In this document: in pieces, positions 13,710 through 22,049 of the stretch
How the letters are laid out: each line of letters begins with the position of its first letter
Numbering within the stretch: the stretch's first letter is position 1
Assembly (NCBI GenBank): GCA_017550035.1
Contig: JAFYLS010000083.1
Span: 1-45,252, forward strand
Source of the DNA: Clostridia bacterium
Lineage (GTDB): Bacteria; Bacillota; Clostridia; Christensenellales; Aristaeellaceae
Reading direction: 5' to 3'
DNA length: 45,252 nucleotides
The notes under the pieces: generated by a model
The model's database searches: none
Seen by the model: only the letters and a program-made list of their open reading frames with translations
Told to the model about the DNA's origin: nothing
Made by a program: the position numbers and the translations under genes

Positions 13710-14503
13710 TGGACATTTTGTTTTTTGCCGCATTGATCGTTTACTTTGCCGCTGCCGTCATTCAGCTTTGCGGTATCGCACTGGGAAAAAACGCCTGGTG
13801 CCGCATCGCCCGGTGGGCGCTGCTGGGCGGGTTTGTGCTGCATACCGCCTTCACTGCATGGCGCGGCGTGGTAGCCCAGCGTATTCCGCTGGCCAATCAG
13901 TTTGAATTCGCATCCGGCTTTGCATGGTCCGCTGCGCTGCTGGGTTTGCTGCTCCACCGCCGTCTCCGTCAGGAATGGGTGCTGGCAGCCAGCATCCCCG
14001 TGGCCTTTCTGGTGCTTTCCTACGCTGCTTTCCAGCCCATGGAGATCAAGGAACTGATGCCCGCGCTGCGCTCCACCTGGTTTGCTTTGCACATTGGCTC
14101 TGCCACCTTCTCTTATGCTGCCTTTGCCATTTCCGGCGGTCTGGGCGTATACTACCTGATGCAGTTGAAAAAAGGCCGTGCCGAAACCGACGTACGCCTT
14201 TTGCAGACCGACCATATGATCTACCGCCTGATCTGCCTTGGGTTCCTTTTGCTGACCGTGGTCATTCTTTCCGGCGCCATCTGGGCAGAGCAGGCCTGGA
14301 GCCGCTGGTGGAGCTGGGACCCCAAGGAAACCTGGGCACTGATCACCTGGATCCTGTACGCCATTTTCCTGCACCAGCGTATCCGCAAAAAGTGGCAGGG
14401 CAAGCGCATGGCATGGTTTGCCATCATCGCCGTGATCTGCGTACTGTTCACCTTTGCCGGCGTCAATAAGCTGCTGCCCGGTCTTCACTCCTACGCAGTG
14501 TAA
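13709..14503 (+). CDS. ccsA: Cytochrome c biogenesis protein CcsA/ResC
   Basis: The haem-handling partner of ResB, an eight-helix-type membrane protein of 264 residues. The diagnostic tryptophan-rich WWD motif WSRWWSWDPKETWALITW lies near residue 190-207, and conserved histidines occur around LHIGSATFSYAAF and in the last loop (GLHSYAV). The ATG at 13709 shares its A with the upstream TGA and follows AGGAGG, so translation is coupled to resB. Together with nrfA this makes a closed respiratory cassette in which the maturation genes are dedicated to the neighbouring cytochrome; no other c-type cytochrome gene is in the window. Confidence 0.93.
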   Translation: MDILFFAALIVYFAAAVIQLCGIALGKNAWCRIARWALLGGFVLHTAFTAWRGVVAQRIPLANQFEFASGFAWSAALLGLLLHRRLRQEWVLAASIPVAFLVLSYAAFQPMEIKELMPALRSTWFALHIGSATFSYAAFAISGGLGVYYLMQLKKGRAETDVRLLQTDHMIYRLICLGFLLLTVVILSGAIWAEQAWSRWWSWDPKETWALITWILYAIFLHQRIRKKWQGKRMAWFAIIAVICVLFTFAGVNKLLPGLHSYAV

Positions 14504-14510
14504 CAACACT

Positions 14511-14548
14511 AAAAACCCCGGCCGACACATTCGTCAGCCGGGGTTTTT
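14511..14548. terminator. Bidirectional terminator between ccsA and galT
   Basis: A perfect 12-bp stem (14511-14522 AAAAACCCCGGC with 14537-14548 GCCGGGGTTTTT). A and T runs on the two sides let it stop the nrfA operon on the plus strand and the galT operon on the minus strand. Confidence 0.85.
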
Positions 14549-14566
14549 GGTATTCATTTTTTCCAA

Positions 14567-16042
14567 TCAGTCTTTGATTTTCATGCCCACCTTGCGGAGG
14601 AACGCATCCAGACCGCGCTTGCCCTGTTCATCCTGCTTGTACACGCCGCAGTCGGAAAGCACGCGGTAGCAGGTTTTGCCAACCGCCTTGCGGATCACCT
14701 GTTCGGCGGCGTCATCGTCCTGCTGCACACCGTTTTCCTGCAGGATCTTTTCCGCCCATTCGCGGTGGGGCGTATTCTCAGGCAGTTCGCCCTTGCCGGT
14801 GAGGTAGGGCTTGAGTGCAGCCAACTCGATTTTCAGCCGTCCGGGCAGAATAAACAGGCCCATCACTTCGATCAGACCGATATTTTCCTTCTTGATATGG
14901 TGAAGATCTCCGTGCGGATGGAAAATACCCAGCGGATGTTCCTCGCTGGTGCGGTTGTTGCGCAGCACCAGATACAGGGTATAAATATCGCCCTTCTTGC
15001 GCACCACGGGGGTGATTGCGTTATGCATTTCATCGCCGCTGCGGGCCAGAATGCCGCATTCTTCATCGGTATGCTCACGCCATGCCTCCAGCATATTCCA
15101 GCCGATCGTAATCAGCGCCTTGTAATCCCAGGAGGTAAAGCGCAGACAGGTCATAGGCCAGTTAATCACTTCGGCCTTGACGGGCGCATCTACTTCATAG
15201 AGCGTCTTCACCTTTTCCATGGGAAATTCGTATTTGCCGCCCTGGAAATGATCATGGCTGAGAATGGAGCCGCCCACGATGGGCAAATCCGCATTGGCGC
15301 CGATGAAATAGTGAGGGAAGCGGAATGCAAAATCAAAAAGCCGTTCAAAGGTCTTTTCAGTCATGTGCATGGGCACATGCTCGCCGTTGAACACAATGCA
15401 GTGCTCGTTGTAATACAGATAGGGCGAATACTGCAGGTACCACTTTTCACCCGCCAGCTGCACAGGCAAAATGCGGTGGTTCTGCCTTGCGGGGAAATTG
15501 ACCCGCCCGGCATAGCCGGGATTTTCCCGGCACAGCATGCACTTGGGATAGCCGCTCTGCCTGGCCGTGCGGGCCTTGGCAATATCCCGGGGGTCCTTTT
15601 CCGGCTTGGACAGATTGTAGGTGATCTCCAGTTCACCGGCGGGAGAATCTGCCATGTACTGAATATTCTGATTGATGCGGTGCACCTTGATATAGTCCAC
15701 ATCCCGGCACATCTGGTAAAACCACTGGGTGGCCGCAGCGGGCCCCACATTCTTTTCCAGCGCAGCAAACATATCCCGCACGCGGGACGGATGGGGCGTC
15801 ACGCAGCCTGCCAGCCGCGCGGTAAAGCGGTCCCGGGCATCCAAAGTATCTTCACACACGCCACGCACCACGGCGATCTCCGCCATCTTTTCAAAACAGA
15901 TGGCCAGGTCTTCCCCCATTACCCTTTCGTCTTCCGGGGCATCCATCCCCATGGCGTCCAGAAACAAATTCCGGGTATAATCCACATCCTCCATGGCAAC
16001 CAGGCCCTTTTGCACAGCCAGCTTCAGCACATGTTCCAGCAT
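14567..16042 (-). CDS. galT: UDP-glucose--hexose-1-phosphate uridylyltransferase (Gram-positive type)
   Basis: A 491-residue GalT of the type found in Firmicutes. It swaps UMP between UDP-glucose and galactose-1-phosphate (or N-acetylhexosamine-1-phosphate) in the Leloir and lacto-N-biose pathways. The fold is recognisable from CMLCRENPGYAGRVNFPARQNHR and the histidine-rich SHDHFQGGKYEF, and from LRNNRTSEEHPLGIFHPHG further on. Length is normal. GGAGG lies upstream of the ATG. It follows traB by 18 bases and lies in the same minus-strand unit as tatD-traB, while galE and nahK are transcribed from the unit before it. Confidence 0.95.
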   Translation of the reverse strand: MLEHVLKLAVQKGLVAMEDVDYTRNLFLDAMGMDAPEDERVMGEDLAICFEKMAEIAVVRGVCEDTLDARDRFTARLAGCVTPHPSRVRDMFAALEKNVGPAAATQWFYQMCRDVDYIKVHRINQNIQYMADSPAGELEITYNLSKPEKDPRDIAKARTARQSGYPKCMLCRENPGYAGRVNFPARQNHRILPVQLAGEKWYLQYSPYLYYNEHCIVFNGEHVPMHMTEKTFERLFDFAFRFPHYFIGANADLPIVGGSILSHDHFQGGKYEFPMEKVKTLYEVDAPVKAEVINWPMTCLRFTSWDYKALITIGWNMLEAWREHTDEECGILARSGDEMHNAITPVVRKKGDIYTLYLVLRNNRTSEEHPLGIFHPHGDLHHIKKENIGLIEVMGLFILPGRLKIELAALKPYLTGKGELPENTPHREWAEKILQENGVQQDDDAAEQVIRKAVGKTCYRVLSDCGVYKQDEQGKRGLDAFLRKVGMKIKD

Positions 16043-16060
16043 GTATTTTTCTTTCCTCCG

Positions 16061-16975
16061 TCAACGTCCGATTTCTTCTACCGTATAACCCAGCTTTTCC
16101 AATTGATCTGCCATGCCGTCTGTGCCGGCCACATGAGCAGCGCCTACGGCAAAAAACACTTTCTCACCCTGAGAAAGAAATGTTTCTGCTTCCGCAACAA
16201 AGGCATCATCCCTGTCCCCATACATTTTCTGGTTGAATTCCTCAAATTCCTGCTTCAATGCATCGGGAAGGGACAGCATTCCATCCTCGCTTTCCAGCAT
16301 ATGCGTGAGCGCCGCCCGGTCGCCCGTTTTCCAGGCGTTCAGCAGCATCAGGGTACTGAATGCCATCTCCTGAGGATAAGCGGCGTACAGCTCGATCTGG
16401 TACGCTGACAGTTCATCTGTCATGCTGCGCAGCAGCGTGAACTGCTCTTCCAGCGTTTCCAGCGCCCGCACTTCCATCCCCTCTTCCCGGGCGAGACGAA
16501 TCAGATACCGATCCACCCCCAGTTCGCTGGAAAGCAGGGCATCTGCAACGGATTTTTCCTCCAGCAGAGACAAAATGCCATAGGGCTTCATGGCGTTGAT
16601 CAGGCGTTCATCCATGCCCAGTGCATCCGCCGCCCGGCTGACCAGTTCCTTCCCCAGTGCATCTTCCGCTTTGCTCCCATCGGTATAGTAAATATCCATA
16701 GAATATTTGAGCAGTTCTTCGGGATGCTCCATTTCCCATACCAGATCTACTTCCACGGCCAGCGTATCACACTGGTCCATGGCTCTGAGCACCTGTTCAG
16801 ACAGGGGATACAAAGCATCGTTCCCCACATGGATGGTGCCAAAGAGGTAAATTTCGTGTCCCTGTTCATCCGTCACCCGGTACAAAAGGGGCTGACTGTC
16901 AGCGCTGCAGCTGACAGGAATCAGGAAAGATACAGCCAGCAGTACTGCAAGCAGCGCAGCAATTCTCTTTTTCAT
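16061..16975 (-). CDS. TraB/GumN-type (Tiki-like) secreted protein
   Basis: A 304-residue exported protein of the TraB/GumN family, related to the Tiki metalloproteases. It has a signal peptide (MKKRIAALLAVLLAVSFLIP) and the two family histidine motifs: LFGTIHVGNDALYPL near residue 50 and FAVGAAHVAGTDGM near the end. Residues in between are helical. The ATG at 16975 is preferred because GAGGG lies eight bases upstream; a GTG at 16990 would overlap the tatD stop. The cysteine after the signal (PVSCSAD) is not a good lipobox. Its substrate is unknown; proteolytic activity is an inference from distant relatives. Confidence 0.85.
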   Translation of the reverse strand: MKKRIAALLAVLLAVSFLIPVSCSADSQPLLYRVTDEQGHEIYLFGTIHVGNDALYPLSEQVLRAMDQCDTLAVEVDLVWEMEHPEELLKYSMDIYYTDGSKAEDALGKELVSRAADALGMDERLINAMKPYGILSLLEEKSVADALLSSELGVDRYLIRLAREEGMEVRALETLEEQFTLLRSMTDELSAYQIELYAAYPQEMAFSTLMLLNAWKTGDRAALTHMLESEDGMLSLPDALKQEFEEFNQKMYGDRDDAFVAEAETFLSQGEKVFFAVGAAHVAGTDGMADQLEKLGYTVEEIGR

Positions 16976-16986
16976 GCCTTTTTCCC

Positions 16987-17754
16987 TCACTTGATTTCAT
17001 ACACCCGCATGGCGTTTTCCGTGGTGATGCGCGCCATGTCGGCAGCAGGCAGTTCCCTGAGTTCCGCCAGTTTTTCCAGCACAAACCGGGTGTGTCCCGG
17101 CTCATTGCGGCGGCCGCGTTTAGGTTCAGGGGAGAGGTAGGGGCTGTCCGTTTCCACCAACAATCTGTCCAGAGGCACCGCTTTGGCCGCTTCCCACAGA
17201 TTGGTGGATTTCTTGAAGGTCAGGGGCCCTGCAAAAGAAATATAGAACCCCATGCGTACATATTCCTTCACCACTTCAGCACTGCCCGAAGAACAGTGAA
17301 TAATGCCCTTGGGACGCACGGGCAGTGCACGCAGGTAATCCAGCATATCGCCATGCGCATCCCGGATATGGAAGATAACCGGTTTATTCATGCGAATCGC
17401 CAGCTGCACCTGCTCGTCCATCACCTTTTTCTGCACGTCCCGGGGAGAAAGATCGTAATAGTAATCCAGACCAATCTCGCCCAGCGCCTGCACTTTGGGC
17501 ATCTTCAGCATTTCTTCCAGCTGCAGAAGATAATCTTCCGGCACATCCTTGGCCTCGTGAGGATGCACGCCTGCCGCTGCATACAAAAAGGAGTACTGCT
17601 GCGCCAGCTTCACAGCGCTGCGGGAAGAAAAAAGATCGCTGCCCGGGCAAAGGGCGTACTTTACCTCATATTCTGCCATGCATACCAAAACATCCTGAAA
17701 ATCTTCAGCGAATTTTTCATCATCCAGATGGCAGTGGGTATCGAAAATTTCCAT
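16987..17754 (-). CDS. tatD: TatD family metal-dependent hydrolase
   Basis: A 255-residue amidohydrolase-fold protein. The metal ligands are visible in DTHCHLDD (His7, His9), GEIGLDYYYD, the HIRDAHGD histidine and VETDSPYLSPEP near residue 205. TatD enzymes are cytoplasmic Mg-dependent 3'-5' exonucleases or D-aminoacyl-tRNA-type hydrolases acting in nucleic acid repair and turnover. In Firmicutes it is often beside metG or rsmA; here it heads a unit with traB and galT instead. The TatD tail overlaps the traB region by a few bases. Confidence 0.92.
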   Translation of the reverse strand: MEIFDTHCHLDDEKFAEDFQDVLVCMAEYEVKYALCPGSDLFSSRSAVKLAQQYSFLYAAAGVHPHEAKDVPEDYLLQLEEMLKMPKVQALGEIGLDYYYDLSPRDVQKKVMDEQVQLAIRMNKPVIFHIRDAHGDMLDYLRALPVRPKGIIHCSSGSAEVVKEYVRMGFYISFAGPLTFKKSTNLWEAAKAVPLDRLLVETDSPYLSPEPKRGRRNEPGHTRFVLEKLAELRELPAADMARITTENAMRVYEIK

Positions 17755-17765
17755 AAATTACCTCA

Positions 17766-17797
17766 AGACAAAAGGCGCAGCCTATGCTGCGCCTTTT
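17766..17797 (-). terminator. Terminator of the galE-nahK operon
   Basis: A perfect 12-bp stem (17770-17781 AAAAGGCGCAGC with 17786-17797), 4-base loop, with TTTTGTCTT on the minus strand. It lies 16 bases past the nahK stop. Confidence 0.85.
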
Positions 17798-17813
17798 GGG
17801 TTTTGCATGTACA

Positions 17814-18926
17814 TCAGAACTTACGGCGCAAAAGTTCGTCCATCATATCGTCCAACTGATCCTGCTTCTTCTCGATATCTCTGAGCAGCGCCATCTGCGC
17901 GCGGGCACGGATCAGGTTATGCTGGGGCGACTTGACGCGGAAGTACAGATCGCCGTCAATATAGTCGGTCAGGAAGCGCATGGCCAGTTCGCAGGTGATC
18001 ACCTTGATGCCCAGGGGCAGCCGGCGCAGTTCCTGCTCGGTGAGGAAGCCGTTGGTTTCTTCCACGAAGCCTTCGGTGAAGGCACGGGTCTTTTCCAGGT
18101 CCAGGGCGATCTTGCTGGTATCCGGCTCGTCTTCCGCGGCAGTGGAGGCGCCAAAGCGCACCGCATCGCCGTAATCGTACAAGCTGGAACCGGGCATAAC
18201 GGTATCCAGGTCGATCACGCAGACCGCCTTGCCGGTGGTCTTATCCATCATCACATTATTGGACTTGGTATCGTTATGGGTCACGCGCAGGGGCAATGTG
18301 CCGTTATCCAGCAAAGTGACGATCTGGTTCATCATGCGGCGGTGTTCAAAGAAGAACTCGATTTCATCCTCCACCTTCTTCACACGGCCGGCCTGGTCTT
18401 CATCCACGGCACGCACAAAGGTGTAGAAACGCTTGGTGGTGTTGTGGAAGTTGGGAATGGGCACGTACAGCTCTTTGGCAGGAAAATCCACCAACAGACG
18501 CTGGAAATGGCCAAAACCGCGGCCCACTTCCCGCATCATGTCCAGGCTTTCCACGGTATCGGGCGCAACGGCATTGGGAATATACACATAGGCGCGCCAG
18601 TAGCCGCCGAACTGATCCACATAGAAACTCTTGCCGTCCACCGTTTCAATAATGTCCAGTACACGGCCGTCAGCGCATTCGCCCTGACTTTCCATGCTGC
18701 TGCGCAGGTGACGAGTCACCTGCACGATATTGCGCATCACGTTTTCGGGTTCCTTGAACACGTAGTTGTTGATACGCTGCAAGATATACTGACGGGGCGT
18801 TCCGTTATCATCGTAAAACAGATGGTAGGTCTGGTTTACGTTGCCGCTGGACAGTTCCTCCACATCCTGATACTCGCCCTCAAAGCAGAACTTTCTCAGC
18901 AAGTTTTTGATGCGGTTATAAATCAC
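17814..18926 (-). CDS. nahK: N-acetylhexosamine 1-kinase-like protein (APH fold)
   Basis: A 370-residue kinase of the phosphotransferase family that phosphorylates GlcNAc/GalNAc at C1 in lacto-N-biose and galacto-N-biose use. Visible are the nucleotide-binding start (LSSGNVNQTYHL), the catalytic loop THNDTKSNNVM (His217, Asp219, Asn223/224) and the metal motif VIDLDTVMPG (Asp239/Asp241). It starts with GTG at 18926, whose bases overlap the galE stop (GTGA), with GGAG nine bases upstream, so it is translationally coupled to galE. With galT and galE nearby, this fits that pathway, but no 1,3-beta-galactosyl-N-acetylhexosamine phosphorylase is in the window, so another sugar is possible. Confidence 0.85.
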   Translation of the reverse strand: MIYNRIKNLLRKFCFEGEYQDVEELSSGNVNQTYHLFYDDNGTPRQYILQRINNYVFKEPENVMRNIVQVTRHLRSSMESQGECADGRVLDIIETVDGKSFYVDQFGGYWRAYVYIPNAVAPDTVESLDMMREVGRGFGHFQRLLVDFPAKELYVPIPNFHNTTKRFYTFVRAVDEDQAGRVKKVEDEIEFFFEHRRMMNQIVTLLDNGTLPLRVTHNDTKSNNVMMDKTTGKAVCVIDLDTVMPGSSLYDYGDAVRFGASTAAEDEPDTSKIALDLEKTRAFTEGFVEETNGFLTEQELRRLPLGIKVITCELAMRFLTDYIDGDLYFRVKSPQHNLIRARAQMALLRDIEKKQDQLDDMMDELLRRKF

Positions 18927-19951
18927 TTATTCTCATCTCCGTGATACCCAAAGGGGTTTTGTTTCTGCCAGTTCCAGGCATCGCGGCACATGTCAGTGAG
19001 GGTGCGCGTTGCCTGCCACTTGAGCTTTTCATTTGCCTTCTTGGGATCGGCATAACAGATGGCAATGTCGCCGGGGCGGCGGGGATCCACCACATAGGGA
19101 ATTTCGATACCGTTGGCTTCTTCAAAGGCATGCACCAGCTGCATCACGCTGTAGCCTTCGCCGGTACCCAGGTTCACCACTTCCACACCCTTGTGTTCCA
19201 CGGCATATTCCAGGGCCTTGAGGTGGCCGTTTGCCAGATCGCACACATGGATATAGTCGCGCACGCCGGTGCCGTCCACGGTATCGTAGTCGTTGCCGAA
19301 CACGTGCAGTTTCTGCAGCTTGCCGGAAGCCACCTGACACACATAGGGCATCAGGTTGTTGGGAATACCGCTGGGATCTTCGCCGATGCGGCCGCTCTGA
19401 TGGGCGCCGATGGGATTGAAGTAGCGCAGCAGCACCACGCTCACATCCTTTTCCGCATGGCTCCAGTCGGTCAGAATCTGCTCATTCATCCACTTGGTCC
19501 AGCCGTAGGGGTTGGTGCAGCCCGTGGGCAGATCTTCGTGGAGGGGCACCTGGGTGTTGGTGCCGTATACGGTAGCAGAAGAAGAGAACACCAGGTTCAG
19601 GCAGCCATGCTTCTTCATCACGTTACACAGAACCAGGGTAGAATTCAGGTTATTGCGGTAATATTCCAGCGGAATGGATACGCTTTCACCCACAGCCTTA
19701 TGGCCGGCAAAATGCACCACGGCGTCAAAGGGGCCGTATTCGGTGAACACCTTTTCCACATCCGCTTCCACGGTGCAGTCGCCCACCACCAGCGTCGCCT
19801 GTTTGCCCGTCAGTTCGCTCACGCGCTTCAGTGCTTCGGGAGAGGAATTATTCAGGTTATCCAGTGCCACGATCTCGTGGCCTGCTTCCAGAAGGCAAAG
19901 AGCAGTATGGGAACCAATAAAGCCGGCGCCGCCGGTCAACAAAACGCGCAT
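18923..19951 (-). CDS. galE: UDP-glucose 4-epimerase
   Basis: A 342-residue short-chain dehydrogenase-type epimerase interconverting UDP-galactose and UDP-glucose (and often the N-acetyl forms) with bound NAD. The Rossmann motif GGAGFIGSH begins at residue 7, the catalytic SSSATVYG at 123-130 and YGWTK with Tyr149 and Lys153. I chose the ATG at 19951 (MRVLLTGG) because AAAGGGGAA lies at proper distance; ATG 19957 would be too close to it. It heads an operon with nahK, driven by a near-perfect promoter, and the leader carries an 8-bp palindrome. Confidence 0.95.
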   Translation of the reverse strand: MRVLLTGGAGFIGSHTALCLLEAGHEIVALDNLNNSSPEALKRVSELTGKQATLVVGDCTVEADVEKVFTEYGPFDAVVHFAGHKAVGESVSIPLEYYRNNLNSTLVLCNVMKKHGCLNLVFSSSATVYGTNTQVPLHEDLPTGCTNPYGWTKWMNEQILTDWSHAEKDVSVVLLRYFNPIGAHQSGRIGEDPSGIPNNLMPYVCQVASGKLQKLHVFGNDYDTVDGTGVRDYIHVCDLANGHLKALEYAVEHKGVEVVNLGTGEGYSVMQLVHAFEEANGIEIPYVVDPRRPGDIAICYADPKKANEKLKWQATRTLTDMCRDAWNWQKQNPFGYHGDENK

Positions 19952-19971
19952 ATTCATTTCCCCTTTCAAAT

Positions 19972-19991
19972 ATATGTCCGCAGGGACATAT
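19972..19991. promoter_or_regulatory. Palindrome in the galE leader
   Basis: A perfect 8-bp inverted repeat (ATATGTCC / GGACATAT, 4-base spacer) between the -10 box and the ribosome-binding site of galE. The position suits a repressor operator or a small leader hairpin. Confidence 0.45.
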
Positions 19992-20003
19992 CTATACATT
20001 GTT

Positions 20004-20032
20004 ATTATAAAAATAAAGCTTCATTATGTCAA
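20004..20032 (-). promoter_or_regulatory. Promoter of galE-nahK
   Basis: Perfect consensus on the minus strand: -35 TTGACA (20027-20032), 17-bp spacer, -10 TATAAT (20004-20009). This is the strongest-looking promoter in the window. Confidence 0.85.
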
Positions 20033-20089
20033 TCTTTGAAATCTGACAGGGAAGGTTTTCATCCTGTGCATCGTTCCATATACAGCGGC

Positions 20090-20118
20090 TTGCCTCTGAG
20101 ACATAACCGTGTTATGAT
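20090..20118 (+). promoter_or_regulatory. Promoter of the ECF sigma operon
   Basis: -35 TTGCCT (20090-20095), 17-bp spacer, -10 TATGAT (20113-20118), 31 bp before the sigma gene. It is of the housekeeping type; no GAAC-type ECF promoter was evident here. Confidence 0.55.
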
Positions 20119-20148
20119 GAACGTACCAACCGGGAAGGGAGAAATACC

Positions 20149-20700
20149 ATGTCGCTTTTTTCAAGACGCCAGGATACGCAAAGCTTTGAAACACTGGCGG
20201 AGCAGGCAGAAAAAAAGGTGTATTTGACCTGCCTGCGCATGATGCGCAGCCATGAGGAAGCCCAGGACGCCCTGCAGGAAACCATGCTGCGCGCATACAA
20301 AGCCTTTTCCTCTTTCCGGGGCGATGCCCGATTCACCACATGGATCGACCGCATTGCCGTTCATACCTGTCTGGACCTGCTGAAAAAGAAAAAGGCCGTC
20401 CTTTCTCTGGACATGCTCCGGGATGACGGCTTTGATGCGCCGGATCAGCAGGAAAGCGTATACGCCAGATTGGACAGCAAGGAACGTTTGCGCCTGCTGA
20501 AGGAGGGCATTTCCCTTTTGCCGGACGATATGCGCACGGTGCTGGTTCTTCGCGAACTGGATATGCGCAGTATGGAAGAAATTGCCGCGCTGCTTTCTCT
20601 TCCCGAAGGAACGGTCAAAAGCCGTCTGAACCGCGCCCGTAAAAAATTATGCCAATATCTTTCCCAGCATGCGGAACTTTTTGACAATTTTTCCGTCTGA
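20149..20700 (+). CDS. ECF-type RNA polymerase sigma factor
   Basis: A 183-residue sigma-70 family protein with only regions 2 and 4. Region 2 is seen in LTCLRMMRSHEEAQDALQET and FRGDARFTTWIDRIAVHTCL; region 4 in LPDDMRTVLVLRELDMRSME and LPEGTVKSRLNRARKKL, its DNA-binding helix. It would redirect RNA polymerase in response to an envelope or external signal. The next gene is its zinc-finger anti-sigma factor and the third is a secreted SIMPL protein; the gaps are 25 and 6 bases, so the three form one operon. The GGGAAGGGAG site supports the ATG. Confidence 0.93.
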   Translation: MSLFSRRQDTQSFETLAEQAEKKVYLTCLRMMRSHEEAQDALQETMLRAYKAFSSFRGDARFTTWIDRIAVHTCLDLLKKKKAVLSLDMLRDDGFDAPDQQESVYARLDSKERLRLLKEGISLLPDDMRTVLVLRELDMRSMEEIAALLSLPEGTVKSRLNRARKKLCQYLSQHAELFDNFSV

Positions 20701-20725
20701 ATAGAAGAGAGGAGGACATATAGTA

Positions 20726-21259
20726 ATGATATCCTGTGAACAATTCCTCAGCCTTCTCGATATATATCCGGACGGAACACTTCCGCCCGAACAAATACGA
20801 GAAATGGAAGAACACCTTGCCCACTGCAGCCAATGCGCTACCCTGATGCAGATGAAAAAGGATCTGCATGCGCTTCGTGCCGAAACCGAGCATATGCCGG
20901 TACCGGAAAATCTTTCTCAAGCCTGGCATGCACGTATTCAGAAAGAAAACCGCCGCGTCATTTCCCTGAAGCACACCCTTCCCGGCATATTGACCGCTGC
21001 CGCCGCACTGGCGTTCACTGTGATCGGCACCTTCCACAACAGAAACATTCCCGCTGCCGAAAGCGCACCCATGGTCATGACGGCGCGGCTGGGTCCTGCG
21101 CCCGTTCCCACCTTCTGGGAGAAAGTCACCGCTTACCTTGGCGATATAGGCGCCTTCCTGCTGGAATATTGGCCTGTGTATGTGTGCATTGCCGTCTTTG
21201 GACTGCTGCTCCCCAAAATGTTTCGGAAAAAATGTCTCTGCAAACGCAAGAAAGGATGA
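20726..21259 (+). CDS. Zinc-finger anti-sigma factor, membrane anchored
   Basis: A 177-residue protein with an N-terminal anti-sigma zinc domain (CEQFLSLLDIYPDGTLPPEQ, then HLAHCSQC with the HxxxCxxC ligand set at residues 30-37). One hydrophobic segment follows near residue 87-105 (TLPGILTAAAALAFTVIGTF) and a second near 150-165, ending in a basic cysteine-containing tail. It would hold the upstream sigma factor at the membrane until a signal arrives. Two membrane helices put both ends in the cytoplasm with a short external loop. AGAGGAGG precedes the ATG at 20726. Confidence 0.85.
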   Translation: MISCEQFLSLLDIYPDGTLPPEQIREMEEHLAHCSQCATLMQMKKDLHALRAETEHMPVPENLSQAWHARIQKENRRVISLKHTLPGILTAAAALAFTVIGTFHNRNIPAAESAPMVMTARLGPAPVPTFWEKVTAYLGDIGAFLLEYWPVYVCIAVFGLLLPKMFRKKCLCKRKKG

Positions 21260-21265
21260 TCTGCC

Positions 21266-21985
21266 ATGAAAAAGAAACTGAACAAAGCGCTGATCCTTTG
21301 CCTGTCCGTTGCCCTGCTCCTGTCCCTTGCCCTGCCCGCCTCCGCGGACAATGACGACCGCACCATCACCGTGCAGGGCAGCGCCGTCGTTTCCCTGAAA
21401 GCGGATATGGCCACCATTGAGATCGGCGTGGAAAGCAAGCATACCGACGTGATCAAGGCGCAGGAAGAAAACACAAAGCAGATGAACGTCGTCATTGACG
21501 CACTGAAAAATGCCGGCGTGGCCGAAGAAGACCTGATCACCAGCAATTTCAACGTATACACATCCTACGATTACAATTACTCTTCCCTGGGTGCTGAAGA
21601 ACGCATTCAGAACTACACCGTCAGCAACATGCTGTCCGTCACCGTGCGGGACCTTGAAAAGATCGGCACCATTCTGGACGTGGCAGTGAACGCCGGCGCC
21701 AACCAGATTTACGGCCTGAACTTTTCCTCCACCCAGAACAATGCCGCCTACGAAAAAGCCCTGACCCGCGCTGTGGAAGACGCCCGGGAAAAGGCGCAGG
21801 TGCTGTGCACCGCTGCCAATGTGCATTTGGGCGAGCTCATCGAAATCACCGCTCAGGATAACGGCTATGTGTACGGCGCCCGCAACACATTGACCATGGA
21901 CGCCGCATCCGTCAAGGGCGCTGCCATCGTGTCCGGCGATGTGCAGGTATCCGCATCCGTGACGCTGGTGTTTGAAATCAGATAA
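21266..21985 (+). CDS. Secreted SIMPL (DUF541) domain protein
   Basis: A 239-residue exported protein: signal peptide MKKKLNKALILCLSVALLLS with likely cleavage after PASA, then one SIMPL domain, beginning RTITVQGSAVVSLKADMATI and EIGVES, with the family's KxxxxAQEEN helix, and SVTVRDLEKIGTILDVAVNA in the middle. SIMPL proteins are periplasmic or cell-surface, often oligomeric, with no firm biochemical activity. It begins six bases after the anti-sigma stop, so it belongs to the ECF operon; a role in sensing or relieving the envelope stress that the sigma factor answers is an inference. Confidence 0.9.
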   Translation: MKKKLNKALILCLSVALLLSLALPASADNDDRTITVQGSAVVSLKADMATIEIGVESKHTDVIKAQEENTKQMNVVIDALKNAGVAEEDLITSNFNVYTSYDYNYSSLGAEERIQNYTVSNMLSVTVRDLEKIGTILDVAVNAGANQIYGLNFSSTQNNAAYEKALTRAVEDAREKAQVLCTAANVHLGELIEITAQDNGYVYGARNTLTMDAASVKGAAIVSGDVQVSASVTLVFEIR

Positions 21986-22003
21986 GATCCCTTCAAAGCA
22001 AAT

Positions 22004-22031
22004 AAAACACCCCGTATCAGGGGTGTTTTTT
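22004..22031 (+). terminator. Terminator of the ECF operon
   Basis: A 10-bp stem (AAAACACCCC / GGGGTGTTTT, 6-base loop) followed by a T run. It is also positioned to stop the minus-strand AAC(3)-like gene. Confidence 0.85.
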
Positions 22032-22049
22032 GTATGATTGATCAGCTTG

